Positions 1 to 12,784 of a stretch of DNA of 64,000 nt are shown here, piece after piece. How positions within the stretch are numbered: position 1 is the first letter of the stretch; each line of letters opens with the position of its first letter. A program made the position numbers and the translations under genes. The notes beneath the pieces were generated by a model, which did not search any database, had not been told where the DNA came from, and saw nothing but the letters and a program-made list of their open reading frames with translations. Origin of the DNA: Vanessa cardui (lineage: Eukaryota > Arthropoda > Insecta > Lepidoptera > Nymphalidae); contig NC_061137.1 in assembly GCF_905220365.1 (NCBI RefSeq), positions 11,054,001 to 11,118,000 on the forward strand, in the 5' to 3' direction.

Positions 1-157
1 TAAACTACGTATAATACCAATTACGTACACCACAACTTGAATAAAGAACTGCTTTTTTTTTAATCGACGTTAAGCATTTTTTTATGAAAATATGACCAAG
101 GTCTTATTTGTAATTATTATGTATAAGTATAGGTTCGTTTCTCAAAATTATTTAATT

Positions 158-683
158 ACTAGTTTTTGCCCGCCTCTTCGCCGGCATTTTAGGGATTGGT
201 TATTTATTTATTTATAAGGACCACTTACAAAACATACACCATTTATAGATTTTAAAATAAAGGTAATTACATTTTTAGCTAAGTGTTGTTTCAATTAAAA
301 GTTATCACGGCACGGAAAAGGACAGTATTTTCTATTAACCTAACACAACTTTTTTTTTTCTACTTCAATTATACAAAAGGGGAAAAAAAAATACTAGCAA
401 TAATAATACTATATAAAATGTAAATTACAAAAGACAATAACAAATTACCAACTTATTACTAAACAATTAAAAAATTAAAAATAAATAAAATGAAACTTTT
501 TTTTTTAGATAACAAAAAATTTTATAGCAAACGTAACAAATGTTATCAAATGTTAGGCAAAAAGTAGCCTATGTCCTTGGAGTTCAAGTTTGCTTCAATT
601 TGATCCAATTCGATACATTGGTTTGGTCGTGAAAGAGCGACACACAGATAGACACACAGAGTTACTTTTACATTTATAATATG
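158..683 (-). mobile_element. CTAG-ended dispersed element with internal insertion
   Basis: Read on the minus strand, this starts with a TCTGTGTGTCTATCTGTGTG/CGCTC motif followed by a conserved body (positions 555-683) and ends with a TTGCCCGCC-type segment and CTAGT (158-190). The two parts match the same family as 9366-9554 and 27144-27339, but about 370 bases of AT-rich DNA separate them here, so the copy seems interrupted. Elements ending in CTAG next to T are compatible with a Helitron 3' end (CTRR/T). That class assignment is inference. Confidence 0.55.
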
Positions 684-1461
684 TTAACATAGATTGGTGA
701 AATGAATTAGAGAGAGAAAAGTCTATTCTAAAATGTTTAAAGACTTTTTGGTATACTTCTCTATAATTTATGATATAACACAGAGGAAGTGCATAATTTA
801 GATGTATTCAGTATTAATTACTAATACAATTTCACAGTTACTTAATCACGATAGTTCCTTAAACGTTCGCGAAGGCCGCGATTTTAAACAAAATATTTAA
901 GTTGTGTTTTATATATGTTTCCTTCTTAACATATAATACAATATGTTTAATGTAATCAGACGTACAAAACATAAGCAGAACCACAAAGGTCAGTCGTGAC
1001 TGTGAACGGGAGCAAAAATCCTCGGTATGCACAACATCGATCAAATGACAAACGAACACACTTATGTAATCATGTTTTTGTTAATGTGATCAATGCTATA
1101 ATAGATTATAGGGGATAATGGCATTCATTTTTTATAAGTGCCCGTGTATGTGTGTGTGAGAGTATTTTTGTGTGAGTGTTTAATAAAATATGTCCAGTTT
1201 TAGCTGTCAAGAAAAATGTTTATTTCATCCCGAGATAATTAACAGAAATAAATAAATAATTTTATCAATCGAAAGCAATTAAATCAATTTATGCAAACAA
1301 TTTTTATCTTTTAATAGTTGAAATATATTAATATATTTGCATTACAATATTGAGGCTATGATATAGATATATTAAAAGAAAGTAAAATGGAACTAAGGTG
1401 TACCCAGAACAATGGAATTTATTCGCTGTAAAAATCGCATATAACGCGTTGAGCGAAAAGT
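684..1461. other. AT-rich DNA without recognisable gene
   Basis: Only a short GT-rich run near 1146-1180 stands out. A 66-codon open frame on the minus strand (859-1059) has no supporting splice site or family match and is treated as chance. Confidence 0.6.
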
Positions 1462-1756
1462 ATTTTTTTTATGGTATAGCTTGGCGGACGAGCATATGGG
1501 CCACCTCATGGTAAGTGGTCACCATCACCCATAGACAATGGCACTGTAAGAAATATTAACTATTCCTTACATCGTCAATGTGCCACCAACCTTGGGAACT
1601 AAGATGTTATGTCCCTTGTGCCTGTAATTACACTGGCTCACTCGCCCTTCAGACCGGAACACAACAATACTGAGTACTGTTATTTGGCGGTAAAATAACT
1701 GAGGAGTGGGTGGTACCTACCCAGACGAGCTTGCACAAAGCCCTACCACCAAGAAT
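1462..1756 (-). mobile_element. A-tailed dispersed repeat (family C)
   Basis: Read on the minus strand it begins CTTGGTGGTAGGGCTTTGTG, runs through a GGTGGTACC-like core and ends in CCATAAAAAAAATA. The same sequence recurs at 17005, 26776, 46968, 58408 and elsewhere. The A-rich 3' end suggests retroposition, but I see no clear tRNA head. No protein is encoded. This copy is nearly full length (about 290 bp). Confidence 0.75.
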
Positions 1757-3071
1757 ATAATATAATACATGACACGAAGCCAACATCGCCATATGCTAAA
1801 AAAACACCCATATAAAAATGCAGTTTCTTTTAAAGAATGTACGTTATACACAAATAAAACACGAGATAAAGGTGTGATAGTAATGCGTCCGTCAAACAAA
1901 GTAATCTCACTATCATGTTATCAAGATCTTCAGGGAGTCTTATGTAAACATCATTGTGTACCCAGACTGCATCGTCTTGAGACATGACTACGAGTACATT
2001 TATCTAAATTATAACTTAATTTTTATCAAGATTAATCATATACATTTTTTAATAAAAGAATTTGAATCCTATTCATAATATTTTAAAACGAGTTTATTCT
2101 TCTTCCAGTCAGATTTCAAACGATACTAAAATTTCAAGGCTACACTCGGTTTAATTGTGATGAAGAGTTGACTTAAGATTTAATAAAGTGATATATTATC
2201 TCTTATCACTAATTTATTAGCTTATCAACGATTTGATTATAAACTTGTAAGAACAGATGTATCTACATGTAAACAATCGACAAACACTTTGTGTCTTTCA
2301 GATTACGTATACTATTATTATTCAGGGGGAAACAGAAAATAAAATCGAAACTCAATCCTAATAAGCTTACACTTGATTATAAATCTACTAACTAACAATA
2401 CTTATACATACATTAAATACAATTAAAATATATAGGATATATCAATATTGTTTTACATAATATCTCGGATAGTAAAACTGTTTAAGCAATAATTGCTCGC
2501 ATTACTGGTAAAGCTAAAAAACATAAATTTGCTGCAAACCTAATAAATGTTTATCGTTTATCTTTAATATTTTGTAGAGACTTTATATAAAGGACCGCAA
2601 AAAGGGACAAATGATTCAACATTACTTTAAAAACGTGGTTTCCTTTTATAAGCAGTAAGATAAGAATTTATGTCGCATTATCTTAAATCGGATGACCAAG
2701 GTACAAGGTAAGCACATCGAGTCTCTTCAAGCGAAGCCATCAGGGCAGATCTTAATGAGACATAAAAAGAAATCAAAGTAAAAGTCACAACAGTTGGTGA
2801 TAACAAATTTTAAACTGATGAAGATTCCGAAAAAAATTCGAAAGTCAAATAACATGATAAAGATGCGAAGCTCAATTTAAATATGAAACGTTTAAGTGGT
2901 TTTTTTTTCGGTGACAGTTCTCATTTTAGCGACAACTGATAACACTTAAGAGAGAGATAAATGTATCCATACATAATAGAATAGATTCGTAAGTAGCAGA
3001 ATCACATTTACTTATCCGCTAATTTTGATAGTATCGATGACTGGGAAAATAATTTTAAGTTTCAAATATAT
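1757..3071. other. AT-rich DNA without recognisable gene
   Basis: Nothing beyond simple AT-rich sequence is recognised. A 61-bp piece ending near 2708 has both acceptor-like and donor-like flanks on the plus strand, but every frame contains stops. Confidence 0.55.
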
Positions 3072-3262
3072 TTTTTATGACATAGGTGGCAAACGAGCAA
3101 GAGGCTCCACCAAGAGGTACCTGATGGAAAGTGACTACCACCGCCCATCGACATTTGCAACACCAGAGGGCTTGCAGGTGCGTTGCCGGCCTTTAAGGTA
3201 CGCTCTTTCCATTAAAATTCCCATGTCGTATCGGTTCAGAAATACCGCCGACGAAAATTGTT
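3072..3262 (+). mobile_element. Dispersed repeat family D
   Basis: The body contains GGCAAACGAGCAAGAGGCT, a GACTACCACCGCCCATCGAC core, GCAGGTGCGTTGCCGGCC and a CGTATCGGTTC 3' part. The same order occurs at 31647-31825 and, truncated, at 28871-28990. This copy carries a small extra segment after GAGGCT. It is non-coding, and its open frame is a by-product. Confidence 0.7.
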
Positions 3263-3889
3263 GACGAATAATGATAAATTCGTAAAACTGTCAAGATTTT
3301 AAAATACGTGCAGCTGGTCAAGTCTTTCAATAATCCATGTTATCATTATCAAAGTATTTTCATGATGTACTGTCTTGACATTGCACGTACCAAGTACGAC
3401 ATAATAATCTTACACGTCTCATAATTTTTATAAGAAAACAATTTGCTGTCAATGAATTTACCTAAGAATACGGTGGTTGCATATAATATCTCTTATAAAT
3501 ATAAAACTCATGCATTTATACTATTAGTAAAATTGACAAGTTCTTATGAATGGGTATTTAAACTGTTTTCTATTTCATTAGAAGCTATAATTTTAAGTGC
3601 ACTTAATTCGTACGCTGATATTACAGCGTGCCGTTATAAATAGTCATTTGAAACGATACTAGTTTGTAATTAATATTAACTTATTAAGCAAAGTGCCTAT
3701 TTGTTCTTAATATTATAACTGACACCTAGAAATATTATCCACAAACATGTTTTATTCAAATTTTTATCCGATATCAAAAATGACATTCAATTTTTTTACC
3801 CATGCACGGGAAAGTGTTAAAACAGCTTAAGCGCCATATTTGAAAAGTACAGGATTTTCAGCTTTAATTTATAGTAAAAATCTACTCAC
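3263..3889. other. AT-rich DNA without recognisable gene
   Basis: No repeat family or exon-like segment was recognised. A 66-codon plus-strand frame (3443-3643) is AT-rich and unsupported. Confidence 0.55.
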
Positions 3890-4006
3890 CACATTGATCT
3901 TTCCGAGTATGTGACTTATCTGATCCTTGCTGCACATTTTGTAATCGATGTTGTATTCACTATTCACAATCACTGCTACATCAGTCACTTGTGTCTTTCG
4001 AAGATG
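3890..4006 (-). CDS. Candidate minus-strand exon with splice donor
   Basis: Reading the minus strand from 4006 to 3890, a 39-codon stretch is open and then meets GTGAGTAG, a good 5' splice donor (intron begins at 3889). An ATG at 3937-3935 in the insect-like context CAAAATG would give a 16-codon first coding segment (M-C-S-K-D-Q-I-S-H-I-L-G-K-I-N-V) ending in phase 0. Alternatively the whole 39 codons are internal. The segment is visibly richer in G and C than its flanks, which fits coding sequence. No family is recognised and no partner exon was found in the 3.9 kb to the left, so the gene would continue outside the window or the call is wrong. Confidence 0.3.
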
Positions 4007-7000
4007 TCATTCTCAGTCTTCGAATCAATTATGAACGCTTCCTTTCATTTCCCTTTAACTATTTCTTTTGAAGGTCAAGATTTTTAATTAGATCTATACA
4101 ATGCTTATTTTATACATATTAAAAGTATTACGATTTATTTTGTTTGAATAGCGTCAAAATTAATTACTAGTTATCAATTAAGTTTATATATACCATCGAG
4201 TATATATAAATATGTTAAGTGGTTTGCATAGACAACAGAAAAAACCTTGTGGAGTTTAATGTTCATTAACTTTAACCATGAAACGTAAATAACGCAAATA
4301 GACAATAACAGTATATCGATCGTTATAATTACAAACAAAATAGATATCACGAAATAATTAGGATAGTTGACGTCAAGGTATCAGGTATGGGCTAGATGCT
4401 AATCAATATCGACTGATTGTAAATTTAAATTGTTTCATTAGTAACATTACGTTACGACAGCGAGAGCCTTAGCTATTACCGTCGAATAAATTGCCTATCT
4501 AACCCACACATTTACCAAACGCTGTGATTTGATTATCGCCGAGTTTTCATTATGTGTTTCATTTGCAATTCAATTTATACCATCTATAGCTGTATTACTG
4601 GTAATATTATTTGTTTATTCGTAACCATAGTAACTAATAATTCAGTTAAAAAATCCGCAAATAGACAGCTACATTAATTCTATGTTTAGTTAGTTCAGTG
4701 TATTAATTAGATATGCATTTCTACAAATCTTTCTATAAATATTATAAATTGTACCGGTGTAAAGGCTGAGCAGGTCACTGGTCTGGTATTATGACAATTG
4801 ACAATCAGTTTTTATCGCGCGAATAGGGTAGCGATATTTGTCTATAACTTTTTAAATAGAATGATTATTTGAAACAATTACGTGTCTTTTTCTTTCGAAT
4901 ATCAAATCAATGATTATAGAACGAAACACACATATAACAACGATTATAAGGAAATATAGCGATAGCTTTTGCTACTATATATTTAAAAAATTGAAAATAT
5001 TTTGACCCACTATGTAAATAGTATAATATATATATATAAATATTAATTTTGAATATTAATAAATTAAGCTAAATGATGTTAATAATATGTAAGTGTAATA
5101 TATGCAATCACTTATGATAAAAATGGTGGTATAACGCTAAAGATTACTTCGATGCTACCTCTTAAATTCACTTCATTTATTTCAATTAAACAAATTACAA
5201 TTTAAATTTATAAAGTAAAAATAAACAAGCAAAAAAATATGTTTATATAAACATGTCAGAACAAGTTATTGTAATAAGATTTGCATGTTTTCTAAATTGT
5301 TTTAGTGAAATCGCAGATTTAATTGTTTTACATCCCTGTTTTGTTTGCATAAACAATAATTCGTAACCCGTCAAACATGTTTGACTACGACGGACGCTTA
5401 ACAGCCTAAGACTTTAAAAATTCACCTATTATAGACTGGATTGATGTTTTAACATATTTTTATCACCGTAAAATTATAAATATCCTTAGATTATAACCTA
5501 GGTTGTACAATGAAACACATAGATTTTATAATCTAACGATGACGATTTAATAATTTAACGGTTAAAATTAATTACCTAAAGTTTTCGAGATTATTCAAAA
5601 TAAATAAATTTTAATATTTTGGAACGAATTCATCCTCTATTGTTCTTCTTTATCGTAAGTAATAAAATTAGCTACTTATAAAGTCATAAGATTATAATTA
5701 TTAGTAATATTATAAATGCGCATACTTTTATACTTCGAGGTTTGATGAAAACTGAAATATATGTAATATAGTTTTTCAAAAAAGGAATATAAAACAATAA
5801 AAATTGTGGTTACAGAAGTTCTCAAAAAAAATGAGCAGACAAATGACTCTGGATTAGACTATGTGTACTGATAATTATATTGATGTAGGTCTAGTCCAAA
5901 CAATAAGTCACTACATTCATATGAATTTAAATTATTCAACAACATCAACGTCCGCTGTTCGAAGCGAGTAGGAATCTGGCAACATTAAATATTAATATTT
6001 AAGTTTTGTTTTTTTTTTAATATATTAAAAAAAATTGTTGGTGTAAAACATCTTCCACTGAGACGACAGACTTGAAGTCCAGCGAAGATCTGCTGATGTT
6101 AAGTAAAAATATAAAATGCCAAAATGTATACAGGTAAAATGTAAAAAAAGGCACGGGCAACTGTGAGCCCGTGGTAAAAAAAACTGGCAACATTTATACA
6201 AAGATATAAGGACTTTATACAACAATAATAGGCATGATTTGACATTGCAATACCTAACTCGCATTAACCTATTAAAGTACTATACAGTAGCTAAGCCTAC
6301 CAACCGTATCGCAGTCAATTAATACCAATACCTAGGTAACTCACTTTCTAATTTGTCGCTGACATTCGCTAAGTAAATATTAATAAGCCATTCAATGTTG
6401 TACGTATTTATCATCAATTGTCAACGATACCGACTCTTAGCGATTGATGTGCCGACTTTGTTGATGAATATTAATGAAAGGTCAAGAGAGACGGCGGTAT
6501 CGAGTGTACCTAAACTAAAGCCACTTTCGTTCTGAACACAGTTTTCTATGATGAACACACCACGGCGATCAAATTAAACAATATATAAAACAGATTATAT
6601 AAAATAGAAACAGCAAAGTTACTTTGACACAACGCTATCAGCATTGAGACGAGATCTTCATAAAACAATTGAAATTCGCGTAGAATTAAAAAAAAAATAG
6701 AAACTGTTACTACTAAGCAGAATAAAATACAATATTAGAATGAGTGTATTTCTTACGTTTATACTAATAAACATAGTATATATGTATTATTAAGTAGACT
6801 ATCTCGCTATACTATTTTATTAGTGATAAATTGACCAAACCCGCGTCAATAGCGAAGGCATTGCAAAGTTATCAAGTAAAACAGTTAATATGATTGTATT
6901 GTCATCAGAACCAAGTATATGCAAAATTTGATTCGAAGAAACTGGTTTAATATTCACTAGCAATATAAGAGCCACGCATAATAATCGGTGACGTTAAACA

Positions 7001-7039
7001 AAAGCCTGTAATTACAGCAGCCCCTGTGCGACACTTAGT
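4007..7039. other. AT-rich DNA without recognisable gene
   Basis: Long AT-rich stretch with a (TA)n-like run near 5025. A perfect TGACGTCA palindrome lies at 4378-4385. A 7-bp stem (CACGGGC/GCCCGTG, 6152-6173) is the only local hairpin noticed. A 79-codon minus frame (6025-6264) is unsupported. Confidence 0.55.
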
Positions 7040-7172
7040 AATTAGTTAATTACTGCTTGCCGATTCTTCTCGATAAAATCTACATTCCGATTCGCTGGTA
7101 CGTAACAAATATAACCATTTAAATGGCGATTTTAAAATGCTTAATAAGTCTACCTGAACAATGTATAGTTTG
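7040..7172 (-). mobile_element. Family L repeat, degenerate fragment
   Basis: Diverged copy of the dispersed family seen better at 8898-9062. The TGCCGATTCTTCTCG, AAAATCTACATTCCGA and AGTCTACCTGAACAA segments are still recognisable in order. Confidence 0.5.
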
Positions 7173-7995
7173 ATATCAATACTTTATTTAAAAAAAAATA
7201 ATAAACACACGACAGTCAAATATAAAACCTGCTTCGTATTTACGAGTACACCAAATTCACAGTCTTAGCCCTTATAAATATAAGAATAGTTATATAAAAA
7301 AAGTATTCGATGATGACGTCATATCGACCGCGACGATACCTTCTTATTTATATTTTTTTGAGCTTGCTATAATTCGTATTGGCGCCTATGATTTTAACTT
7401 TCGACTTGTTTACATTCCAAAGAAAACGAGAGTGGTTTTATTAGCTTCGATCATTATCACCTGTATTGCTATGGATTTAAGGTTCAGAATAAACAATAGC
7501 ATTTCTGCTATCAGTGACCATTGATTTTTACGGTGAACAATTTCATGCCTTTTTGGTGGTACTCAAATTAATAACTATTGAAGAATCGCTTTCACAAAAA
7601 AAAAACCTGACAATAGTGTTCATTTAATAACCCTGTGTGAGGATTACATAATTTACATTGCTTGCGTAATTCCGTCTTATCTTTTGTTCAATTGCATATC
7701 TATAATTTACTACTAAGTACCTATATATGTATATATATTTGAAAAAAGAACGAAGATTAAGTAGAGTTTAATTTTGTATAAATCTCCTTGTAATAGGAAC
7801 TCTTAATTCCAAGTACTTTAGTATTTCATTCGTAACTAGATAAATACTAAAATAGATTATTTTATTAAAGATAACGTTTTCACTTTTTAATATATAAAAT
7901 ATTTCAAGGATAATTCTGACCGATAATATGTTTTTTGCGTTTTGACTGTCACAGAGTACTCCAAGATAGTATATATGACAAAAATTAACGGGGAT
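7173..7995. other. AT-rich DNA without recognisable gene
   Basis: Only a perfect TGACGTCA palindrome at 7314-7321 is notable. Such sites bind CREB/ATF-family factors in animals, but function here is unproven. Confidence 0.5.
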
Positions 7996-8247
7996 CGGCT
8001 CAGAGGTAAGAAAACATACATAATAACCGACGATTGCGGGTTCAAATACAGACAAGGACCGCTGAATTTTCACGTGTTTATAAAACATCTCATGCTCAGA
8101 AGTAAAACATCGTGAGGAAACCTACATATGTCTTATTTCAACGAAATTGTGCCACGTGTGAATCTACTAAACCGCATTGGAGTAGCTTCGTGGAATGTGC
8201 TTTTCCACAAAGGGCGAGGAGGCATTAGCCCAGCAGTGGAATATTTA
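7996..8247 (+). mobile_element. tRNA-derived SINE (family A), old copy
   Basis: Diverged SINE: the tRNA-like head is eroded (GATTGCGGGTTCAAAT B-box remains), followed by CATCGTGAGGAAACC, an AACCGCATTGGAGTAG segment and the 3' TTAGCCCAGCAGTGG end. The order matches the better copies at 45525-45830 and 49003-49292. Confidence 0.75.
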
Positions 8248-8693
8248 GTTGTATGTTGAACGGTGCCGTCTAATATAGACCACCTCAATCCATTTGTTAC
8301 ATTGATGAGCATAATTTTGTAACAGATTCCAGAATGTCCCATATTACGTCACGAATATATTTATTTTCCACTTTATTCTATTGTATGGGCTACATTAAAA
8401 TCGTAGTTAAAGAAAAAACAAGTTATTTTCTACATTGTTTGCGTTACGTAAACATTACAACATTCCCACGTTTAATACTAAATTTATATTTATACAAAGT
8501 TCACATGAAGGCATAACTTTTAAACATCAAACTCATCACTCACTTTCACTATGACATAATTTTAAGATAATTGATGAAAAATAATTAACAAAAAGCAATG
8601 TTTTAGGGCGATTTCTAATTTTGGTACACCCAACTATGTAGTTTACTTATAGCAGTAACTTTACATACAAAAAATATATAATAAGTATTGGAC
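8248..8693. other. AT-rich DNA without recognisable gene
   Basis: No repeat or exon-like segment recognised. A 60-codon plus frame overlaps it without support. Confidence 0.5.
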
Positions 8694-8852
8694 AACATCA
8701 CATACATTACTCTGATCCCAATGTAACTAGCTAAATCACTTGTGTAATGGAAAATCAGAAGTATCGACGGTACCCCAAACACCCAGACTTAAGACGACAT
8801 AGAAAACTAATGAACTTTTTCTACATCGATTCAGCCGGGAATCGAGTACGAC
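8694..8852 (-). mobile_element. tRNA-derived SINE (family B), 5'-truncated
   Basis: Minus-strand copy of the CCTCCGTGGTCGAGTA SINE. The body (ATTACTCTGATCCCAATGTA, AGCTAAATCACTTGTGT and ACCCAGACTTAAGACGACAT, read on plus) aligns with 23012-23249 and 50216-50420. Most of the tRNA-like head is missing. Confidence 0.7.
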
Positions 8853-8897
8853 CACTTTATAATTAGTTTAAATAAATGACTTTATATTATTATTATT

Positions 8898-9062
8898 TTT
8901 AAATGTTAAAAAAGGAACTACAGAGTTTCTTTCCGGTTCCTCTCGGTAAAATCTACTTTCCGAACCGGTGGAAGCTTCACTTAATTGTAAAATGACGATT
9001 CAAAAGTGCTTGTAAAAGCCTACTTGAATAAAGTTTATTTTCATTTGATTTGATTTGATTAT
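8898..9062 (-). mobile_element. Family L repeat with TTTGA tail
   Basis: The copy contains GGTTCCTCTCGGTAAAATCT, CCGAACCGGTGGAAGCTTCA, AAAAGTGCTTGTAAAAGCC and ACTTGAATAAAGTTTATT, and it ends in repeats of TTTGA/TTTGATT on the plus strand. The same unit occurs at 27831, 28019, 39431, 48413 and 62983. It is non-coding, and the class of transposon is not clear from sequence alone. Confidence 0.75.
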
Positions 9063-9365
9063 AAACGAATCCCATTAAAACGAGATGACAAAAGAAAACT
9101 CGGTGAAATAATCTTTAATGACGCCAAGCTAATCGGTTAAGTAACTAGAATAATATTAATTCGATTCTAATATCTTACACAATTGCACAAGAGCGAGATG
9201 TAGCAATAAAAAAATCTCGCGGTAAGAACAATTTTCTTATGTCTAAACCTGGGTTACACCAGATCTGTATTGCACCATTTATTTTTACACTAAGCTGCAC
9301 TAGTGAGCTTCAACGTGAAATACGTCGAGTTGATACTGATTTACAAAATTTTAGGGTAAAATATA
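9063..9365. other. AT-rich DNA without recognisable gene
   Basis: Nothing recognised. Confidence 0.45.
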
Positions 9366-9554
9366 TATTAATATTATATATGTGAAAGTAACTCTGACTG
9401 TCTGTCTGTCGCTCTTACCGTGACCAAACCAAATTTGATGAAATTTCGTACAGAAAAAAATTGGACTCCAAGAAATAACTTAGGCTACTTTATTTGCTTA
9501 ACAAATGACAACCAACACCCTTAAAAGCGGTCGAAGCCGTAAGCAACTACTAGT
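9366..9554 (+). mobile_element. CTAG-ended element (family G), compact copy
   Basis: Begins near TATTAATATTATATATGTG, carries CTGTCTGTCTGTCGCTC, then a diverged body, and ends CAACTACTAGT. Matching copies lie at 27144-27339 and 32701-32935. The CTAG/T end is compatible with a Helitron-like end, but no protein or 5' TC end can be proven. Confidence 0.65.
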
Positions 9555-10286
9555 TTATCATACCTATATACAGTTCCATACTCCAATGATTTCAGATTGA
9601 ACCTGTGACATTAGTACTTACTTATCAAATTATTTTCACAACAAAAAAACATGAATTATACACGAAGTCCGTTCAAATTAAGAATTAAGTTCATAAATTC
9701 AAAATCTATATAACGTCGTTGCTCCTTCAAAAGTCGCTATGTGTTTTTTTTTATATTTTTTGATTGTTACACCGTTTAAAGCGTTGTTTCAATACGCACG
9801 AACTGTAAAAACATTTTTGTCATTACGTCTATAGTTTAAAAGTATACAAATTTAGCTATGCGATATTCATACATCGAAATCTCCATATATTGAAATAACG
9901 AAATCAAATGAAAAAACCAGCAATCGAAAAATATGAAAAAAAAACACATAGCTACTTTTGCAGGAGCAGCGACATTATACATTTTTGTTTCTTTTAACGA
10001 CGTGCGGTCGTAAAACCCTAAGTCATACATTACCCCCAAGTCAAAGTACTACACAAATCCGGAACACATACAAACACGAATGCTCACTGATGATGAATCA
10101 AGCTGTTCTCATACACGTATCGCGCGTTGCACATCGCTATTCGTGTACCGTGGAAGTGAGAGAACTTATCGCTATTGAAATTTCCGACAAATTGTTTTCG
10201 TAATTAGCTAACACGCTGATCATACTACTTTCATATATATTTTTTTCATACTCAATTACATCGCTAACATGCTATGTTTAAACGGT
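9555..10286. other. AT-rich DNA without recognisable gene
   Basis: Two overlapping open frames of 67 and 81 codons on opposite strands (9836-10203) cancel each other as coding evidence. No splice signals or repeats recognised. Confidence 0.5.
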
Positions 10287-10340
10287 GGTGCCGAGATGCC
10301 TGAATGGATACATAGACTCTTAATCAAAGTATACAGCTAT
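10287..10340 (+). mobile_element. Possible eroded SINE head
   Basis: GCCGAGATGCCTGAATGGAT followed by CTCTTAATCAAAG resembles the family A tRNA-like head (GCCGAGATGGCCCAGTGGTT ... CATCTTAACCGA), but the rest of the SINE is absent. Confidence 0.3.
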
Positions 10341-11022
10341 CTACTTATGTTTGAAAATCATAGCGCGATATTTGAAATAATCACCAAAAACCTGATAGAA
10401 CATTCGAGACATCGGCACATATGAAGGTATTCATACATATCCGCATTTCGGATCTAATTGATTTCCGAATCCCTGTATGGATGTTACATCTCAAAAACAC
10501 TCGGCAAAGTAAGTTGTGTTTTTTGTCCAAATATCAAAAACGTAAATGATATTGAACGTTCTACTGAATAAGCTATCATCAAATACAAATGCTTTGAGAA
10601 ACAGAATTCTATCAGACACTATAATTAATCTATAGGAGACAGAACCACTTAAGAACTGGTGGATAGCGAACAATGCAGGGCTTGGATCTGTTACTAGCAA
10701 CACACTTGACTATATCCCATAAAAATTTAATCTAAAGCATTATCCTGTCAATTCAATTGTATGATAAATAATTTTAAAAAAGTTCTTAGTAAGTTAATCA
10801 TCGCGATAATTTCAACTCAATCGCTTAAGTGGAACTATTTTAAAGTTCCGGTCTCAAAATTGAAATGAAATACAACGTATACAAACATTCCTAGCCCACT
10901 AATACATAACATTACAATCAGTGATATTACAGAGTCTATGCAATCTTACGAAGCGCATAAATCATAAAGCGAAATAATGGAGCAATCAGAACGTCGGTCG
11001 TACAAATTGTGACAAAACGGTT
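10341..11022. other. AT-rich DNA without recognisable gene; possible 3' UTR side
   Basis: If the candidate gene ending at 11023 is real, its 3' UTR would lie here on the minus strand. No AATAAA was seen on that strand in this interval; an ATTAAA variant occurs near 10727. Confidence 0.4.
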
Positions 11023-11152
11023 TTAATGTAGGAACTGACGTGTAAATGAAGAGTAAAATTGCAATGTTGCATGTATCTCACGAATGTGACGCAAAACCGC
11101 GTCGTTTGTGGGACGAGATAATAGATCACGTGGATGGATTGGATTACCGAAA
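11023..11152 (-). CDS. Candidate terminal exon of a small minus-strand gene
   Basis: On the minus strand a pyrimidine-rich tract (CTATTTTTGTTTTTCTTTTTTC) leads to AAATAG, a good 3' splice site, at 11154-11153. The exon would start at 11152 with one base completing a codon, then 42 codons (F-G-N-P-I-H-P-R-D-L-L-S ...) and a TAA at 11023. The phase fits the donor of the candidate exon at 12963 (AG + T gives serine), which would make a 54-residue protein of unknown function. The product is basic, with several histidines and arginines, and has no signal peptide or membrane segment. Caution: a second frame is also open through the exon, and poly-T acceptors are cheap in AT-rich DNA. Confidence 0.3.
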
Positions 11153-12784
11153 CTATTTTGAAAAAAGAAAAACAAAAATAGCGGTAGATTAAGATTAAGA
11201 CACATCACTTAAAAATTAGGAAACCAATACAAAACGCACGAAGATCGTTATATTACATAACTTATATGTGAGTAAATATATATTGTGACAAAATTCTACT
11301 ACATTTTCCTTTATTGCCTTACTATCGCTTTACGTATAGTAGTCCAATTACACAATAGACACAAAAGAATTTGCATTAATTTTAAATTAAATACTTTACG
11401 GAAAATTGCATGATTAAATATCAGTTTAATACATGCAAATGCGACCTTATCTAACGAACCTTTTTGATTCGTTTAGTGCACAGATTATAAGCGTATAAAA
11501 ACATAACAATAATATGTAAAGAAACAGTTCTCAAGCTAAAATTTTATTCAAATTATGAATAATACACACAAAAAAATTAGAAGCAACATTTATTATAATT
11601 TAACGAATATTTTAGTTTAACGAATTTAGTTAGTATAAGTGAAATCATTTCGTTTTCGTATTCTACCTACATTGTTTTGTAAATGAATAAAAATTTCTGT
11701 AGTAACATTAAGATATTAAGTGACTTTAATGAATTCAATTATAATAACCGAACAATTAATGTTTAATCTAATGATATTGAAATTGATTAAAACCATACCA
11801 TGCTAATTTCTTGTTTAGGTCACCAGAATGTTCCAGCACAAATAACAGTCATTTAATTCAAAAATTCAAAAATGGAATATAAATAATGATGCAATTTTTT
11901 ATAAATTCCAATAACCGATTATTCAATAAACATTGTAATACAACTTCACCACCACAAGCGATTCTGTTTTCTGACAGTTTAAATTTTCTGAGGTAAACGA
12001 AGGTACCTTGCCATTTAAATCAAATTTATTAAAAATAAGTATTAAAAAGGTCAATGCGTTCGTAAATTTATTTTTTCACAAACAACATTTTATTTAATAA
12101 AAAAAATGTAAAAGCAATGTATATGTTTTATTTATAATGTAATTCATTATATGTGAATAATTTCACGGAGTTAAAAAATACATGTATACGGCTATATTTT
12201 GAATCTGTGGTCTAGTATAAGCAAAAAGAAAATAAACAATTCTTATTTTTACTTTTACTTTTAAATGTCATTAGAATGTTATATCGTGATAAAAATCCTT
12301 TGATATATTACTGATATGAAACTAAATCGTATAAATTTTAATGTTTATTGAAGCCAATTGGGAAAGTAAAATTATAATCACAGATGCACTAGTTAATGCA
12401 TTAATAAATAAACAAGTATCAAGACTGCGAGGCCAGCTATGCAAAGTAACGATTAACATTAATCGCGACACTTTTCTCACTTGTGTGAAAGGTCGCCAAC
12501 TCGAAACTTGATCGGAAACATTTTTTCTAGGTTAACTTCATATTTTAAATCATTTCACACTTAAACAATTTCTTCTGTACACGATCGAAGCCTTACGAAT
12601 ATATTCCTATATATTTCATAAAAAGAACACTCAAAATCCTTTGTTTCAAAGGACGTTATCATTACCTGTACATCCGAAAATTATTTAGAAAAAAAAATCG
12701 AGACCTCAAAAGAAATGTCACTGATCACTTGCACCTCACAATTTCGCGGTTAAATTTTCGATACGATCGAAACATTCGAGAGTG
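11153..12784. other. AT-rich DNA, possible intron
   Basis: Nothing recognised except AT-rich sequence. It would be the single intron (together with the GC island to 12962) of the candidate two-exon gene. Confidence 0.45.

Noticed and set aside
2647..2708. Small plus-strand exon with acceptor AAGCAG and donor AAG/GTAAGC
   Set aside because: All three frames contain stops and the composition is AT-rich background.
9045..9062. CRISPR-like short repeats (TTTGA units)
   Set aside because: It is only the tail of a family L element; there are no spacers and no cas genes.
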